Positions 37,493-46,334 of a DNA stretch of 64,000 nt are shown here, piece by piece. Source of the stretch: Martelella lutilitoris (GTDB taxonomy: Bacteria; Pseudomonadota; Alphaproteobacteria; Rhizobiales; Rhizobiaceae); assembly GCF_005924265.1 (NCBI RefSeq), contig NZ_VCLB01000003.1:124001-188000 (forward strand). Direction: 5' to 3'. Made by a program: the position numbers and the translations under genes. The notes beneath the pieces were generated by a model, which was given only the letters and a program-made list of their open reading frames with translations, made no database searches and was not told the origin of the DNA. Positions within the stretch are counted from its first letter, which is position 1. Every line of letters begins with the position of its first letter.

Positions 37493-38378
37493 GATCCTCT
37501 AGCAGCCGCCCGAGCGTGCTTTCGCCGAGCGTCGCCATGGCTGGCGCGGTGCGGCGGTAATACCAGACAAGCCCCATTGCCTGCTGGAATGCCCAGGCCG
37601 CCCCGCGTTGCCATTCGGCATCGTCGCATCCCAGATGGCGGCGCAACAGCATCCGCCGTTCACGATCGAGCATATGCCAGCCTGCCACGAGATCGAGCGC
37701 GGGATCGGCCGGACCAAACCCGCCGCCGTCGAGCACCCCGGCAAGCCGGCCATACTCGACCAGTAGATTGCCCGGTATCAGATCCTTGTGGTTCATGACC
37801 AGCGTGCCGGGCGGCGGCAAGAGCCGAAACCGGTCCCAAAGGGCTCTCAGGCGTGCGACATCAAGCAGGCCATCGCTCTTTTCAAAACAGACAGCCATCC
37901 AGTCATCATGGTCGGCAAGTCGTCCGCCCCTGCCTTTCCCGCCGAAAGGCCTGCCGCGGGTATCCGCCCGGCGGAAACCGGCGATCAACCGCGCGATATC
38001 CCGCGCGAATTCATCCGATGCGGCAAGTCCGTCAGGCGTCGCGACATCCCCCGCAATCCATGTCTGCACCGAAAATGGCAGCGGATAGCTCAGACCGGGA
38101 CGGCCAAGACCGAGCGGTCGCGGTGACGGGACGGAGCAGTTTTCGGCGAGCTCACTCATCGCCTCGGCTTCGGCCAAAAGCAGAGCAGAACATTCTGCGG
38201 GGTCCATCGCGCGCCGGCGAAACCGCGCCGCCGCCTCGTCGCCGATGCGAAAGATCACGTTGTCGGTACCGGCCCCGGCAAGCGCCGCAACGGTCAGACC
38301 GCGAAAACGCGGGAACTGCGTTTCGATCAAGCTCTTTGCAAGCGCTTCGTCGATGGGGACTTCATCGTCATGCATCAT
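37479..38378 (-). CDS. aminoglycoside phosphotransferase family protein
   Basis: A 299-residue kinase-fold protein. VMNHKDLIPGNLLVE near 195-210 matches the APH catalytic loop (HxDxxxxN), and VLDGGGFGPADPALDL follows as the metal-binding segment, with DGGG in place of the usual DW/DF. The N-terminal GAGTDNVIFRIGDEAAARFR resembles the nucleotide loop. Such proteins phosphorylate small hydroxyl compounds; antibiotic resistance is not implied. The ATG overlaps the pdeM stop by 4 bp, linking it to the helicase-pdeM operon. Homologues sold as resistance genes in annotations are usually metabolic kinases. Confidence 0.82.
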   Translation of the reverse strand: MMHDDEVPIDEALAKSLIETQFPRFRGLTVAALAGAGTDNVIFRIGDEAAARFRRRAMDPAECSALLLAEAEAMSELAENCSVPSPRPLGLGRPGLSYPLPFSVQTWIAGDVATPDGLAASDEFARDIARLIAGFRRADTRGRPFGGKGRGGRLADHDDWMAVCFEKSDGLLDVARLRALWDRFRLLPPPGTLVMNHKDLIPGNLLVEYGRLAGVLDGGGFGPADPALDLVAGWHMLDRERRMLLRRHLGCDDAEWQRGAAWAFQQAMGLVWYYRRTAPAMATLGESTLGRLLEDLSSS

Positions 38379-39088
38379 CGTGCGAGCGCCACAAAGGGCA
38401 GCGCATAGACGCGGTCCGGCCCCAGCATGTGGACGGTGAGCGTCGTGCGGTCGAACAGGCCGGAAAAGGCCTTGTGGCGAAGGTCAAGGCCACCGCGCGT
38501 CGTGGCAAAGGCCGGCAGGATCAGCCGGTTCTCGTCCGTCGCGAAACAGGGTCGCCGGACGGACTTGCCCGGACGGCTGAGCGTGGCGGAGGGGTGAAGG
38601 TGACCGCAAACTTCCGCTTTTCCCCCTCGCGACGGCTCATGACGGAAGGTGAGCCCTTCGCATGTCCATTCATCAAAGACGCGGCCCGGCAGGCCAAAAA
38701 CGCCGTCGGGATCGTGATTGCCGTTGATCCACACCCAATCAAGGCCTGTGGCAAGCGCCGAGAGCGCCGCGCGGTGATCGTCCGCCATCTCGCGCGCGCC
38801 GACGCGGTCGTGAAAACTGTCGCCGAGCGAGACGACGCGGGCCGGGCGATAGCGGGCGATAACGGCCGAAAGGCACGCAAGCTGACGCGTGGTATCATAG
38901 GGCGGCACGAAAAAGCCGCGCCGGGCATGCGCCGCGCCGCGTTCCAGATGCAGGTCGGAGACGACGAGCAGCGAGAGCGCCGGGAAGACCAGCGCGCCGG
39001 AGTAATCGAACACGACCGGATGGCCGGCAAAACGCGGCCCGGCGTCATCGAAACGCTCGCTTTTGAGTGATGCTGTGCCCAAGTTCAT
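38375..39088 (-). CDS. pdeM: ligase-associated metallophosphoesterase PdeM
   Basis: Predicted calcineurin-like nuclease/phosphoesterase of a DNA-damage-linked set. The 237-residue protein has the five metal-binding blocks: VVSDLHLERG near 42, SLGDSFHD near 90, INGNHD near 120, RHEPSRGG and VCGHLHPSATL. It starts in a 4-bp ATGA overlap with the upstream helicase and ends in another with the kinase-like gene. In other genomes the set also includes an ATP-dependent DNA ligase and an exonuclease; neither is seen here. Confidence 0.9.
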   Translation of the reverse strand: MNLGTASLKSERFDDAGPRFAGHPVVFDYSGALVFPALSLLVVSDLHLERGAAHARRGFFVPPYDTTRQLACLSAVIARYRPARVVSLGDSFHDRVGAREMADDHRAALSALATGLDWVWINGNHDPDGVFGLPGRVFDEWTCEGLTFRHEPSRGGKAEVCGHLHPSATLSRPGKSVRRPCFATDENRLILPAFATTRGGLDLRHKAFSGLFDRTTLTVHMLGPDRVYALPFVALAR

Positions 39089-41631
39089 ACGCCGGTTTCG
39101 TCCTGCCCTTGTGGGTGTGCGTCTTCGCTTTCCGCCGCCTCGAGAGCTGCCGCCAGTTCGTCGACAGCCTCGCGCAGCACCGCCTCGCCGGTCCCGCCAT
39201 TGACGCTTTCGCGACCGATTTCCAGAAGCACGGGGACGGCGAGCGGCGAGACGCGCTTCAGACGGTAATGCGTCAGATGCCCCTTGATTCGTTGAAGCAT
39301 TGTGCCAAGGCGGGCAATATCCAGCAAGCCGGAAGCCGCGTCCGCGCGGGTCGCCTGCAACAGGATATGATCCGGCTCGTGGCTTCTCAGCACGTCATAG
39401 ATCAGGTCGGCAGACACCGTCATCTGACGGCCGGTCTTCTCCTTGCCCGGATAGCGCCGCTCGATCAGCCCGGCGATCGTGGCGCAGGCCCGGAAGGTGC
39501 GCTTGAGCATGTAGCTTTCATCGAGCCAGGCTTCGAGATCATCGCCCAGCATGTCCTCGTCAAACAGCGCCTTCAGGTCGAGCGCGCCCGAGGCGAGCAT
39601 CGCGCCGATATCCTTCAGCCCCCAGATGGCGAGCGAGTAATCCGTGGACACGAAGCCGGTCGGTTGCGCGCCCGCCCGCTCCAGCCGGCGGGTCAGGAGC
39701 ATGCCCAAAGTCTGGTGCGCAAGCCTGCCCTCGAAGGGATAGGCGACCATGTAGAAGCGGTTTTCCAGAGGGAAAGTTTCGACCAGAAGTTCGCCGCGTT
39801 TCGGCAGGTGCGAGTGCGTCGCCTGCAGCGAAAGCCATTCGCGCACGGAGGCGGGCAGCGCCTTGCGCCGCCCTTCATCATCCAGCATGGCCCGCACGCC
39901 GTCTGCCAGAAAGGTCGACAGCGGAAACTTGCCGCCGGCATAGGCCGGAATTTTCGGGTCGCTGTCTAAGGCGGCGGACGCCATGCATTCGTTTTCCCTG
40001 ATGCCCTCGAAGCGCAGCACCTTGCCGGCGAACAGGAAGGTGTCGCCGGGGCGCAGCATCTCGATGAAATATTCCTCGACCTCCCCCAGCACCGCGCCGC
40101 CGCGCAAGGGTCCGCCGCGTTTGCCCGGCCGCACAAGCCTGATCTTCAGCATCGGCATCTCGACGATCGTGCCGAGGTTCAGCCGGTACTGGCGGGCGAA
40201 ATCCGGGTGGGTCAGGCGGTAGAGGCCGTCGGCGGTCTTTCTGATCTTGGCATAGCGTTCATAGGTGCGAAGCGCGTAGCCGCCGGTGGCGACGTAATCG
40301 ACCACGCGGAAAAAGGTCTCACGGGAAAGCCCATTATAGGGTAGCGCCGAGCGCACCTCGTCAAACAACAGGTCGGGATCGAAGGGGCCGGCACAGGCCA
40401 TGCCGAGCACGTGCTGGGCCAGTACATCGAGCGCGCCGTCGCCAATCGGCGGGCTATCCTGCGCGCCGACATAATTGGCATCAAGCGCGGCCTGGCACTC
40501 CATAACCTCGAACCGGTTGGCGGGAACGAGAATGGCGCGGCTCGGCTCGTCCATGCGGTGATTGGCGCGGCCGATGCGCTGGGCAAGCCGGCTTGCGCCC
40601 TTCGGCGCGCCGATATGCATCACAAGGTCGATATCGCCCCAGTCGATGCCGAGGTCGAGCGTCGATGTGGCGACAACGGCGCAGAGCCTGCCGGCCGCCA
40701 TCGCCGCCTCCACCTTGCGGCGCTGGCCGACATCAAGCGAGCCGTGATGCAGCGCAATCGGCAGATTGTCGTCATTGATCGACCAGAGTTCCTGAAACAC
40801 GATCTCCGCCTGCGAGCGGGTGTTGACGAAGATCAGCGTCATCTTGCGCCGTTTCAGTTCCTCGTAGATGTCGGGCGCGGCATAGCGCGCCGAATGACCG
40901 GACCAGGGGATGCGTTGTGACGCCCTCAAAATGGTGATTTCCGGCCGCGCGCCGCCGGCAACGGTGATCAGCCCGGCATGGGGCGGGTCCACCTCGCCGG
41001 TCTGGGCCACCAGCCAGCGCTGCAACTCCATCGGGTCGGAGACCGTGGCCGAGAGGCCGATCGCCGTCAGTTCCGGGCGCAGCCGCCTCAACCGCGCAAG
41101 GCCAAGCGACAGGAGATGGCCGCGCTTGGAGGTGACCAGCGAATGCAGTTCGTCGAAGATCACGAAGCGCAGATCCTCGAAGAAGCGGTCAGCGTCCTTT
41201 CCGGCCAGCAAAAGCGCGAGCTGTTCCGGCGTGGTCAGCAGGATATCCGGCGGCTTCAGGCGCTGACGCTGGCGCTTGGCCTGCGGCGTGTCGCCGGTCC
41301 GGGTCTCCATGGTGATGGCAAGGCCGCTTTCAGTGACGGGTTGTTCCAGATTGCGGGCGATATCGACGGCCAGCGCCTTCAGCGGCGAGATATAGAGGGT
41401 ATGGACCCCGCGCGGCCGCGTTCCGGGCGTCTGCGGGCCTCGGGCGTCGAGATCGGCAAGGGATGGCAGGAAGCCGGCGAGCGTCTTGCCTGCGCCGGTG
41501 GGCGCGATCAGCAGCATATCCTCGCCGCCGCCGGCGCGCTTGAGCAGGTCCAGCTGGTGCGGGCGCGGCTTCCAGCCCTTTGCCGCAAACCAGCGACGAA
41601 AGCGCTCCGGCAATGTTTCCGTTTCGTTCAT
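39085..41631 (-). CDS. ligase-associated DEXH box DNA helicase (Lhr-like)
   Basis: An 848-residue SF2 helicase. The Q-motif region RPHQLDLLKRA precedes Walker A APTGAGKTLAGFLP near 43, DELHSLV is motif II, SATVSDP motif III, and LAQRIGRANHRMDEPSRAI motif VI. The C-terminal half has the winged-helix and Lhr-core features. Its known partners are LigB-type ligase, exonuclease and PdeM, thought to act in DNA repair. pdeM follows in a 4-bp overlap. The ATG at 41631 is preceded by CGTAGCC with no strong ribosome-binding site, but the N-terminus aligns well with family length. Confidence 0.92.
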   Translation of the reverse strand: MNETETLPERFRRWFAAKGWKPRPHQLDLLKRAGGGEDMLLIAPTGAGKTLAGFLPSLADLDARGPQTPGTRPRGVHTLYISPLKALAVDIARNLEQPVTESGLAITMETRTGDTPQAKRQRQRLKPPDILLTTPEQLALLLAGKDADRFFEDLRFVIFDELHSLVTSKRGHLLSLGLARLRRLRPELTAIGLSATVSDPMELQRWLVAQTGEVDPPHAGLITVAGGARPEITILRASQRIPWSGHSARYAAPDIYEELKRRKMTLIFVNTRSQAEIVFQELWSINDDNLPIALHHGSLDVGQRRKVEAAMAAGRLCAVVATSTLDLGIDWGDIDLVMHIGAPKGASRLAQRIGRANHRMDEPSRAILVPANRFEVMECQAALDANYVGAQDSPPIGDGALDVLAQHVLGMACAGPFDPDLLFDEVRSALPYNGLSRETFFRVVDYVATGGYALRTYERYAKIRKTADGLYRLTHPDFARQYRLNLGTIVEMPMLKIRLVRPGKRGGPLRGGAVLGEVEEYFIEMLRPGDTFLFAGKVLRFEGIRENECMASAALDSDPKIPAYAGGKFPLSTFLADGVRAMLDDEGRRKALPASVREWLSLQATHSHLPKRGELLVETFPLENRFYMVAYPFEGRLAHQTLGMLLTRRLERAGAQPTGFVSTDYSLAIWGLKDIGAMLASGALDLKALFDEDMLGDDLEAWLDESYMLKRTFRACATIAGLIERRYPGKEKTGRQMTVSADLIYDVLRSHEPDHILLQATRADAASGLLDIARLGTMLQRIKGHLTHYRLKRVSPLAVPVLLEIGRESVNGGTGEAVLREAVDELAAALEAAESEDAHPQGQDETGV

Positions 41632-41673
41632 GAGGCTACGATTACAGGAAACAACGCCACGGGAAAGGCTTTT

Positions 41674-42309
41674 CTACATTGCGATATAGCGGTCGCGGCG
41701 ATGGTTGAAGGCGAGGATGAGGTTGATGACCAGCGCACCGGCAATCGAGCAGGCGATGATGAAAGGCGTTGCCACGAAGAAGGACAGCACCAGCACCATG
41801 CCGTCGAGGCCAAGCTGGACATAGCCTGCCTTGAAGCCGAACCGGTCTTGCAGGAACAGCGCCAATATGCCGAAACCGCCGAGACTGGCGCTGTGGCGAA
41901 AGAAGATCAGAAGCGCGGTTCCGACCAGCGCGCCGCCGAAGAGGCCGGCAGCCAGCGGATGGGTCTCGCCGATCGTCAGGAATTGCGGGATGATGCCGGT
42001 CAGCACGGAGGTGAGGCCGACGGCGATGAAGGTCTTCAGCGTGAAGGCGAGGCCGAGCCGTTTCCAGGCAAAATAATAGAACGGCAGGTTGACCGCAAAG
42101 AAGGCAAGCCCGAAGCCGATGCCGGTCGAATAGACCAGAAGAAAGGCAAGGCCCGCCGTGCCGCCGGTCAGAAGCCCGCCGGCCTTCAGCACCAGAACGC
42201 CGAGCGAGGCGAGCATCGCGCCGGTAACGATGCCCTGGACATCCTCCAGCACCGAATGGCTTTCGGAGGTTGAATTGAGGATGTTTCTGAGAAACCTGTT
42301 TTCTGACAC
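41674..42309 (-). CDS. YitT family membrane protein
   Basis: Inner-membrane protein of unknown function with five to six TM segments; GGLLTGGTAGLAFLLVYSTG near residue 45 is the YitT hallmark repeat. I used the GTG at 42309, giving VSENRFLRNILNSTSESHS, like rhizobial homologues. An ATG at 42366 would add 19 residues of weak family likeness. The length is 211 aa. It precedes the helicase operon by 42 bp in the same direction. Confidence 0.85.
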   Translation of the reverse strand: MSENRFLRNILNSTSESHSVLEDVQGIVTGAMLASLGVLVLKAGGLLTGGTAGLAFLLVYSTGIGFGLAFFAVNLPFYYFAWKRLGLAFTLKTFIAVGLTSVLTGIIPQFLTIGETHPLAAGLFGGALVGTALLIFFRHSASLGGFGILALFLQDRFGFKAGYVQLGLDGMVLVLSFFVATPFIIACSIAGALVINLILAFNHRRDRYIAM

Positions 42310-42429
42310 GTGACCATCGTCCGGCTGGAACAGGAGCCCCGACAAAGGGCGCCCCCTGAATGACATGACCGGGACGCTGGCGCGCATCCCGGCCTCTTCT
42401 TCAACCAAAACGGGGCCTTCGTCAAATCC

Positions 42430-42735
42430 TCAGACGACGTCGTCCTGGTTGACGCGACCGCCCTCGCCTTCCCAGTTGAGGATGCGGCGGGTTTCGCTCT
42501 CGGTGAACTTCAGGCGAATGCCAACGCCGCCTTCCTTTTCTTCCGGCAGGAAAACGACGCCGAGCGCCTCGAGCGTCGCCTTCAGCTTGTCGCGGCTGGC
42601 TTCGCCGAATTCCGCCGTGCCGTTTTCGAATTCGGCGATCTTGTCTTCGGCGAGGCCGCTTTCATGGGCAAGCGCCTCGCGGTCGATATGGGCGAGGATG
42701 CGAGCGGCGTGACAGAGTTCCGGTGTCAGGGTCAT
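42430..42735 (-). CDS. small XRE-family helix-turn-helix protein
   Basis: A 101-residue protein whose N-terminal 65 residues read as a helix-turn-helix: ARILAHIDREALAHESGLAEDKIAEFENG, as in Cro/XRE regulators. The C-terminal EEKEGGVGIRLKFTESETRRILNWEGEGG resembles rhizobial XRE proteins with an acidic tail. It is not linked to a toxin or phage gene. Its ligand and target are unknown. It may share a transcript with YitT downstream. Confidence 0.78.
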   Translation of the reverse strand: MTLTPELCHAARILAHIDREALAHESGLAEDKIAEFENGTAEFGEASRDKLKATLEALGVVFLPEEKEGGVGIRLKFTESETRRILNWEGEGGRVNQDDVV

Positions 42736-42783
42736 GACTGGCCTCCTTGGTGAGGTTTTCCAAAATACCTCTTCTCGAACGCC

Positions 42784-43734
42784 TCACGACGGCATGATGT
42801 TCCGCCCGGCCAGAAACAGGATGCCGGGCACAGGTTCGCCTGCATCCTTGCGCAAGACCGTGCTGCGCTCCGCCTTCAAAGACAGGCCGGCCTGCGCAAG
42901 CTGCTTCCTGACATAGGCCGCGGAATGCGCGTAGCGCAGCGAGGGCAGCAGGGTGAAATCGCTTTCCGGCTCTCCGGCCTCCACAGAAAACAGGAAGAGC
43001 CCGTTTGGTGCAATCAGCGCCCTGACATTCGCCATCAGGCTTTCAAGGCCGCCGAGATACATCAGCACGTCTGCCGCGACCACCAGATCGGCGCGCTGCC
43101 ATGACATGCCTTCGGCGAAGAGGCCGCTTTCTTCCGGCGCCAGCAACAGGTCGGCCTGTCCCAGATCATCATAAAGCCCCTTCTCCTCCGCCTTCTGCAA
43201 CATGTTCTGCGACAGATCGAAACCCTCAAGCCGGGTGACGCGGTCTGAAAACGCCTCGCCGGAAAGCCCCGTGCCGCAACCAAGGTCGACAGCCAGTTCG
43301 AACCGACGGTCAGGGCCCTCCGTTTCGGCAAGGAGGGCTGCGAGACGCTGAGGCGCGCTGTAATCCAGCCGCTCCGTCAGCGCCTCGTCGAAATGCTCGG
43401 CATAGGAATCAAAAAGCGCCTCGACATAGCGACCGGGCGGATGAGCGGGCGGGCGCGCAGCACCCAACACAGCGAGTTTCAGCCGTGCGGCGAAAATGTC
43501 CCCGTCATCGAGCCTTTCGAGGATTTCCAGCGCCTCGATCGCCCGATCGGTCTCGCCGGCATGTTCGAGATAGGCTGAGAGCATGGCAAGGCCTGCCGGC
43601 CAGTCGGGCGCAAGGTCGAGCGCCTGTTCCATCAGTTCGGCGGCGGCAGAGAATTCGCCGGCCTCATCCAGCATCCGCGCATAGTCGGCGCGGCGATCGG
43701 CGATCAGATCGCCGGAGGAGAAGAATAAGATGTT
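42784..43734 (-). CDS. TPR-containing SAM-dependent methyltransferase
   Basis: About 316 residues. The N-terminal third contains TPR-like repeats (DYARMLDEAGEFSAAAELM and AMLSAYLEHAGETDRAIEAL). A class I methyltransferase follows with motif I AVDLGCGTGLSGEAF, motif II GFDLSQNMLQKAEEKG and post-II LVVAADVLMYLGGLESL. The family has been annotated as NoeA-like in rhizobia. The TTG at 43734, giving LNILFFSSGDLIADRRADY, is the probable start; the upstream extension is unlikely, and the ATG at 43671 is the only other choice. The substrate is unknown. It diverges from the DUF6460 gene. Confidence 0.82.
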   Translation of the reverse strand, partial: NILFFSSGDLIADRRADYARMLDEAGEFSAAAELMEQALDLAPDWPAGLAMLSAYLEHAGETDRAIEALEILERLDDGDIFAARLKLAVLGAARPPAHPPGRYVEALFDSYAEHFDEALTERLDYSAPQRLAALLAETEGPDRRFELAVDLGCGTGLSGEAFSDRVTRLEGFDLSQNMLQKAEEKGLYDDLGQADLLLAPEESGLFAEGMSWQRADLVVAADVLMYLGGLESLMANVRALIAPNGLFLFSVEAGEPESDFTLLPSLRYAHSAAYVRKQLAQAGLSLKAERSTVLRKDAGEPVPGILFLAGRNIMPS

Positions 43735-43897
43735 CAAATGGGTCGGGACCGGACAGTTGGACTGATCGCCAATGTCGCTTTTCAGGACGAAAAGCAAGCG
43801 GAATTGCGCGGCGGGTCTTGCCTTTCCCGGGAGCGGTTTCCATCTTGATTGCGCCCCAATGTCGCCTTAAGGACGGGTCGGAAAAAGGACGCGCGCA

Positions 43898-44164
43898 ATG
43901 AGCAATGAAGTCAATCGATTTTTGGGCGGCACCGTTATCGGCACGATCGTCAGGTTGCTGGTGGTCTCGCTGATCGTCGGCTTCATCCTGTCCGCGCTCA
44001 ACATCTACCCGCTCGACCTCTGGTATGGCGTCATCGATTTCTTCGGCAATCTCTGGCGGCGCGGCTTTGCAGCGCTCGGCGAGATCGGCCATTATTTCGT
44101 GCTCGGCGCCATCATCGTCGTGCCCGTCTTCATCATCATCCGCATATTGAGCTATCGCCGTTGA
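43898..44164 (+). CDS. DUF6460 family small membrane protein
   Basis: An 88-residue protein with two hydrophobic segments (about 14-36 and 66-86) and the conserved NRFLGGTVIGTIVRL N-terminus. Alphaproteobacterial homologues are mostly uncharacterised and some are mislabelled as integrases. The stop overlaps the CAP-lipoprotein start as TTGA. No function can be assigned. Confidence 0.75.
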   Translation: MSNEVNRFLGGTVIGTIVRLLVVSLIVGFILSALNIYPLDLWYGVIDFFGNLWRRGFAALGEIGHYFVLGAIIVVPVFIIIRILSYRR

Positions 44165-44652
44165 CCCTATCCACGACCAGCCGCCGAACCTTTGCTCTTT
44201 CCGTCCTCGCAATCGGGCTTTCGGCCTGCAGCCTCTTTTCCGGCAGCGGCCTGCCGCGCGGCGAGGTCAGCGCCACGACGATGACATCGACCTTCCTGCC
44301 CTGGGTCAATGATCTGCGGGAAAGCCGCGGCCTTGCCCCGGTCAGCGCGTCCAGGGCCTGCAACGCGGTTGCGGACGATCAGGCAAGCCGCATGGCCCTT
44401 GCCGACAGGATGAACCACATCACCGGCCCGGAAAGCGTTGCCGCCCGCTTCAAGCGCAACGACCTGCCGCTACCGGCCGCCGAAAACATCGCCATGCATC
44501 AGAAAACGCCCGAGCGGGCATTTCAGGCCTGGGTCAATTCGCCCAAGCATCTGGAGAACATGCTGGGAAATTATTCCCATCTTGGCGTAGCCAAGGCGAC
44601 GAGCCCGAAGTCCGGCAACACGCCTTTCTGGTCCATGTGCCTCAGCAGTTAA
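44161..44652 (+). CDS. CAP/SCP-domain lipoprotein
   Basis: A 163-residue secreted protein. The TTG at 44161 overlaps the stop of the previous gene and starts a signal sequence with lipobox GLSAC (Cys23). The CAP domain follows: WVNDLRESRGL, RMALADRMNHITG, AENIAMHQKTPERAFQAWVNSPKHLENML, GNYSHLGVA. CAP proteins act extracytoplasmically with varied roles. The stop overlaps the convergent pyrD end by 4 bp, so no terminator separates them. Confidence 0.85.
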   Translation: MTLSTTSRRTFALSVLAIGLSACSLFSGSGLPRGEVSATTMTSTFLPWVNDLRESRGLAPVSASRACNAVADDQASRMALADRMNHITGPESVAARFKRNDLPLPAAENIAMHQKTPERAFQAWVNSPKHLENMLGNYSHLGVAKATSPKSGNTPFWSMCLSS

Positions 44653-45731
44653 GCCTTAAACGGTTTTTCGGCCCATTCATCGACGGCCGTATCGCGCAGT
44701 TCGCGAAGCGATGACGCACCCTCCCTGTCGAGCGCTTCCAGCATGGCGGCAAGACTGTCGGCGATCAGTTGCGGACCTTCATAGACCATGCCGGAATAGA
44801 TCTGCACCAGATCGGCGCCGGCGCGGATCTTTTCCAACGCGCGGGCGCCGGTCGAAACGCCGCCGACGCCGATGATCGCCTTTTCCGGCCCGAGACGCTG
44901 CCTGACGCGCGCCAGAAGCGCCGTCGAGCGCTCAAACAGCGGCGCGCCGGAAAGGCCGCCGCTTTCGCCCGCCAGCCTTGCGTCCGTCAGGCCGTCCCGC
45001 GCAAGCGTGGTGTTGGAAACGATCACGCCGTCGAGCGTGCTTGCCGCGACCTCGGCAATGATATCGTCAAGCCCCGCCTCGGTGAGGTCCGGCGCAATCT
45101 TCAGGAACACCGGCAAACGGGTTTCCGCCTTCTCCCGCGCTCCGGCGACCGCATCGAGCAACTGCCTGAGCTGTTCGCGCGCCTGCAGGTCTCTGAGGCC
45201 CGGCGTATTCGGCGAGGAAATGTTGACGGTGAGATAGTCGGCAAGCGAGGCGAAACGGGCGATGCCCGCGACATAGTCGGCAATCCGGTCTTCGGACGTC
45301 TTGTTCGCTCCGATATTGACGCCGATGATCCCGCGCCTCTTTCGGGCCGCGAGCCTGGCTGCGAGCGCCTCATGGCCGTCATTGTTGAAGCCCATGCGGT
45401 TGATCACCGCCTCGTCCTTCACCAGCCGGAAAAGCCGGGGCTTCGGATTGCCCGGCTGCGGGCGCGGCGTGACCGTGCCGACCTCCACATGGCCGAAGCC
45501 GAGCTTGACCAGACCGTCGATCGCCTCGCCGTTCTTGTCGAGGCCGGCGGCGACGCCGAGCGGATTGGCAAAGGACAGGCCGGCGGCGGAAACGGCAAGG
45601 CGCGGATCGGCGGCGTGGCGCGCGCGCGGCAGAAGGCCGGAGGCGATGCCCTTGACGGTGAGGCTGTGGGCCACTTCCGGATCGAGCATGAAAACGGCGT
45701 TGCGCGCGCCGCATTTGAACAGGTTGATCAT
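44649..45731 (-). CDS. pyrD: dihydroorotate dehydrogenase (quinone), class 2
   Basis: Membrane-associated flavoprotein oxidising dihydroorotate with quinone. The length is 360 aa, with a membrane-dipping N-terminus (FKCGARNAVFMLDPEVAHSL). GLDKNGEAID near 65, NRMGFNND near 110, NISSPNTPGLRDLQ near 173, LKIAPDL near 215, and the FMN phosphate-binding GVGGVSTGARAL near 294 fit class 2. It overlaps the DUF952 gene start by 4 bp (ATGA) on the minus strand, so the two are coupled. Confidence 0.96.
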   Translation of the reverse strand: MINLFKCGARNAVFMLDPEVAHSLTVKGIASGLLPRARHAADPRLAVSAAGLSFANPLGVAAGLDKNGEAIDGLVKLGFGHVEVGTVTPRPQPGNPKPRLFRLVKDEAVINRMGFNNDGHEALAARLAARKRRGIIGVNIGANKTSEDRIADYVAGIARFASLADYLTVNISSPNTPGLRDLQAREQLRQLLDAVAGAREKAETRLPVFLKIAPDLTEAGLDDIIAEVAASTLDGVIVSNTTLARDGLTDARLAGESGGLSGAPLFERSTALLARVRQRLGPEKAIIGVGGVSTGARALEKIRAGADLVQIYSGMVYEGPQLIADSLAAMLEALDREGASSLRELRDTAVDEWAEKPFKA

Positions 45732-46075
45732 GACAATAGCCCGCTGAAATCATGGCCGCCGTCCCGATTTTCGGGGATCAGCCTTTCCCAGAGCACGGCG
45801 GAAAGGGGAAGGGCCGCGTAGAGATGGGGAAAGAGCGCGCCGCCGCGCGACGGCTCGTATTTGAGCGCGGGTCCGAGCGCCTCGGGGTCGACGGCGACCA
45901 GCAACAGATCGCGCTTGCCGGCAAAATGGCGGGCCGCGGTCTCCGCCACCTGGCTTGCCGTCGAAAAATGGATGAACCCGTCGGCAAGGTCGACGGCAGC
46001 GCCCTGATAGACGCCGGCGGCGCGTGCGGCCTGCCATTCTGGGCGCGCGACGATCTTGAATATCGGTTGCGACAT
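45728..46075 (-). CDS. DUF952 family protein
   Basis: A 115-residue protein with the DUF952 fold: QPIFKIVARPEWQAARAAG, DGFIHFSTASQVAETAARHF and GALFPHLYAALPLSAV. The ATG at 46075 follows GGGAG at a suitable distance; the ATG two codons upstream is also possible. The family is small and uncharacterised and occurs beside pyrD in rhizobia. Its stop overlaps the pyrD start by 4 bp. Confidence 0.88.
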   Translation of the reverse strand: MSQPIFKIVARPEWQAARAAGVYQGAAVDLADGFIHFSTASQVAETAARHFAGKRDLLLVAVDPEALGPALKYEPSRGGALFPHLYAALPLSAVLWERLIPENRDGGHDFSGLLS

Positions 46076-46334
46076 GGGCATCGACTCCCGTGGCCTGGTT
46101 GCGGCACGGTTTGAACCAGTAAGGGGCAAAAGTCCATGACAATTGAGACCCGCCGCGCGAAAGCAACAGCAAATGCCGGCTTTTCCGTGCCGATCCGGTT
46201 TTTTTTATTGATATCCCGCTCAAACACGCGATCATGGAAGAAATTTTCGCCGATTTGTTGCAGCATTGACGCGTTGCCTCTATCACGTGACAAATGGCCG
46301 AGGTTGTGACATTGCCTTTGGGAGGAGGCAGGAA

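Noticed and set aside
37479-38378. APH-family gene as an antibiotic resistance gene
   Set aside because: It lies in a DNA-repair-type operon with translational coupling and diverges in the metal-binding motif; the fold alone does not imply aminoglycoside modification.
43898-44164. Integrase label for the small DUF6460 protein
   Set aside because: The 88-residue protein has two membrane helices and no recombinase residues; the label found on some homologues is not supported.
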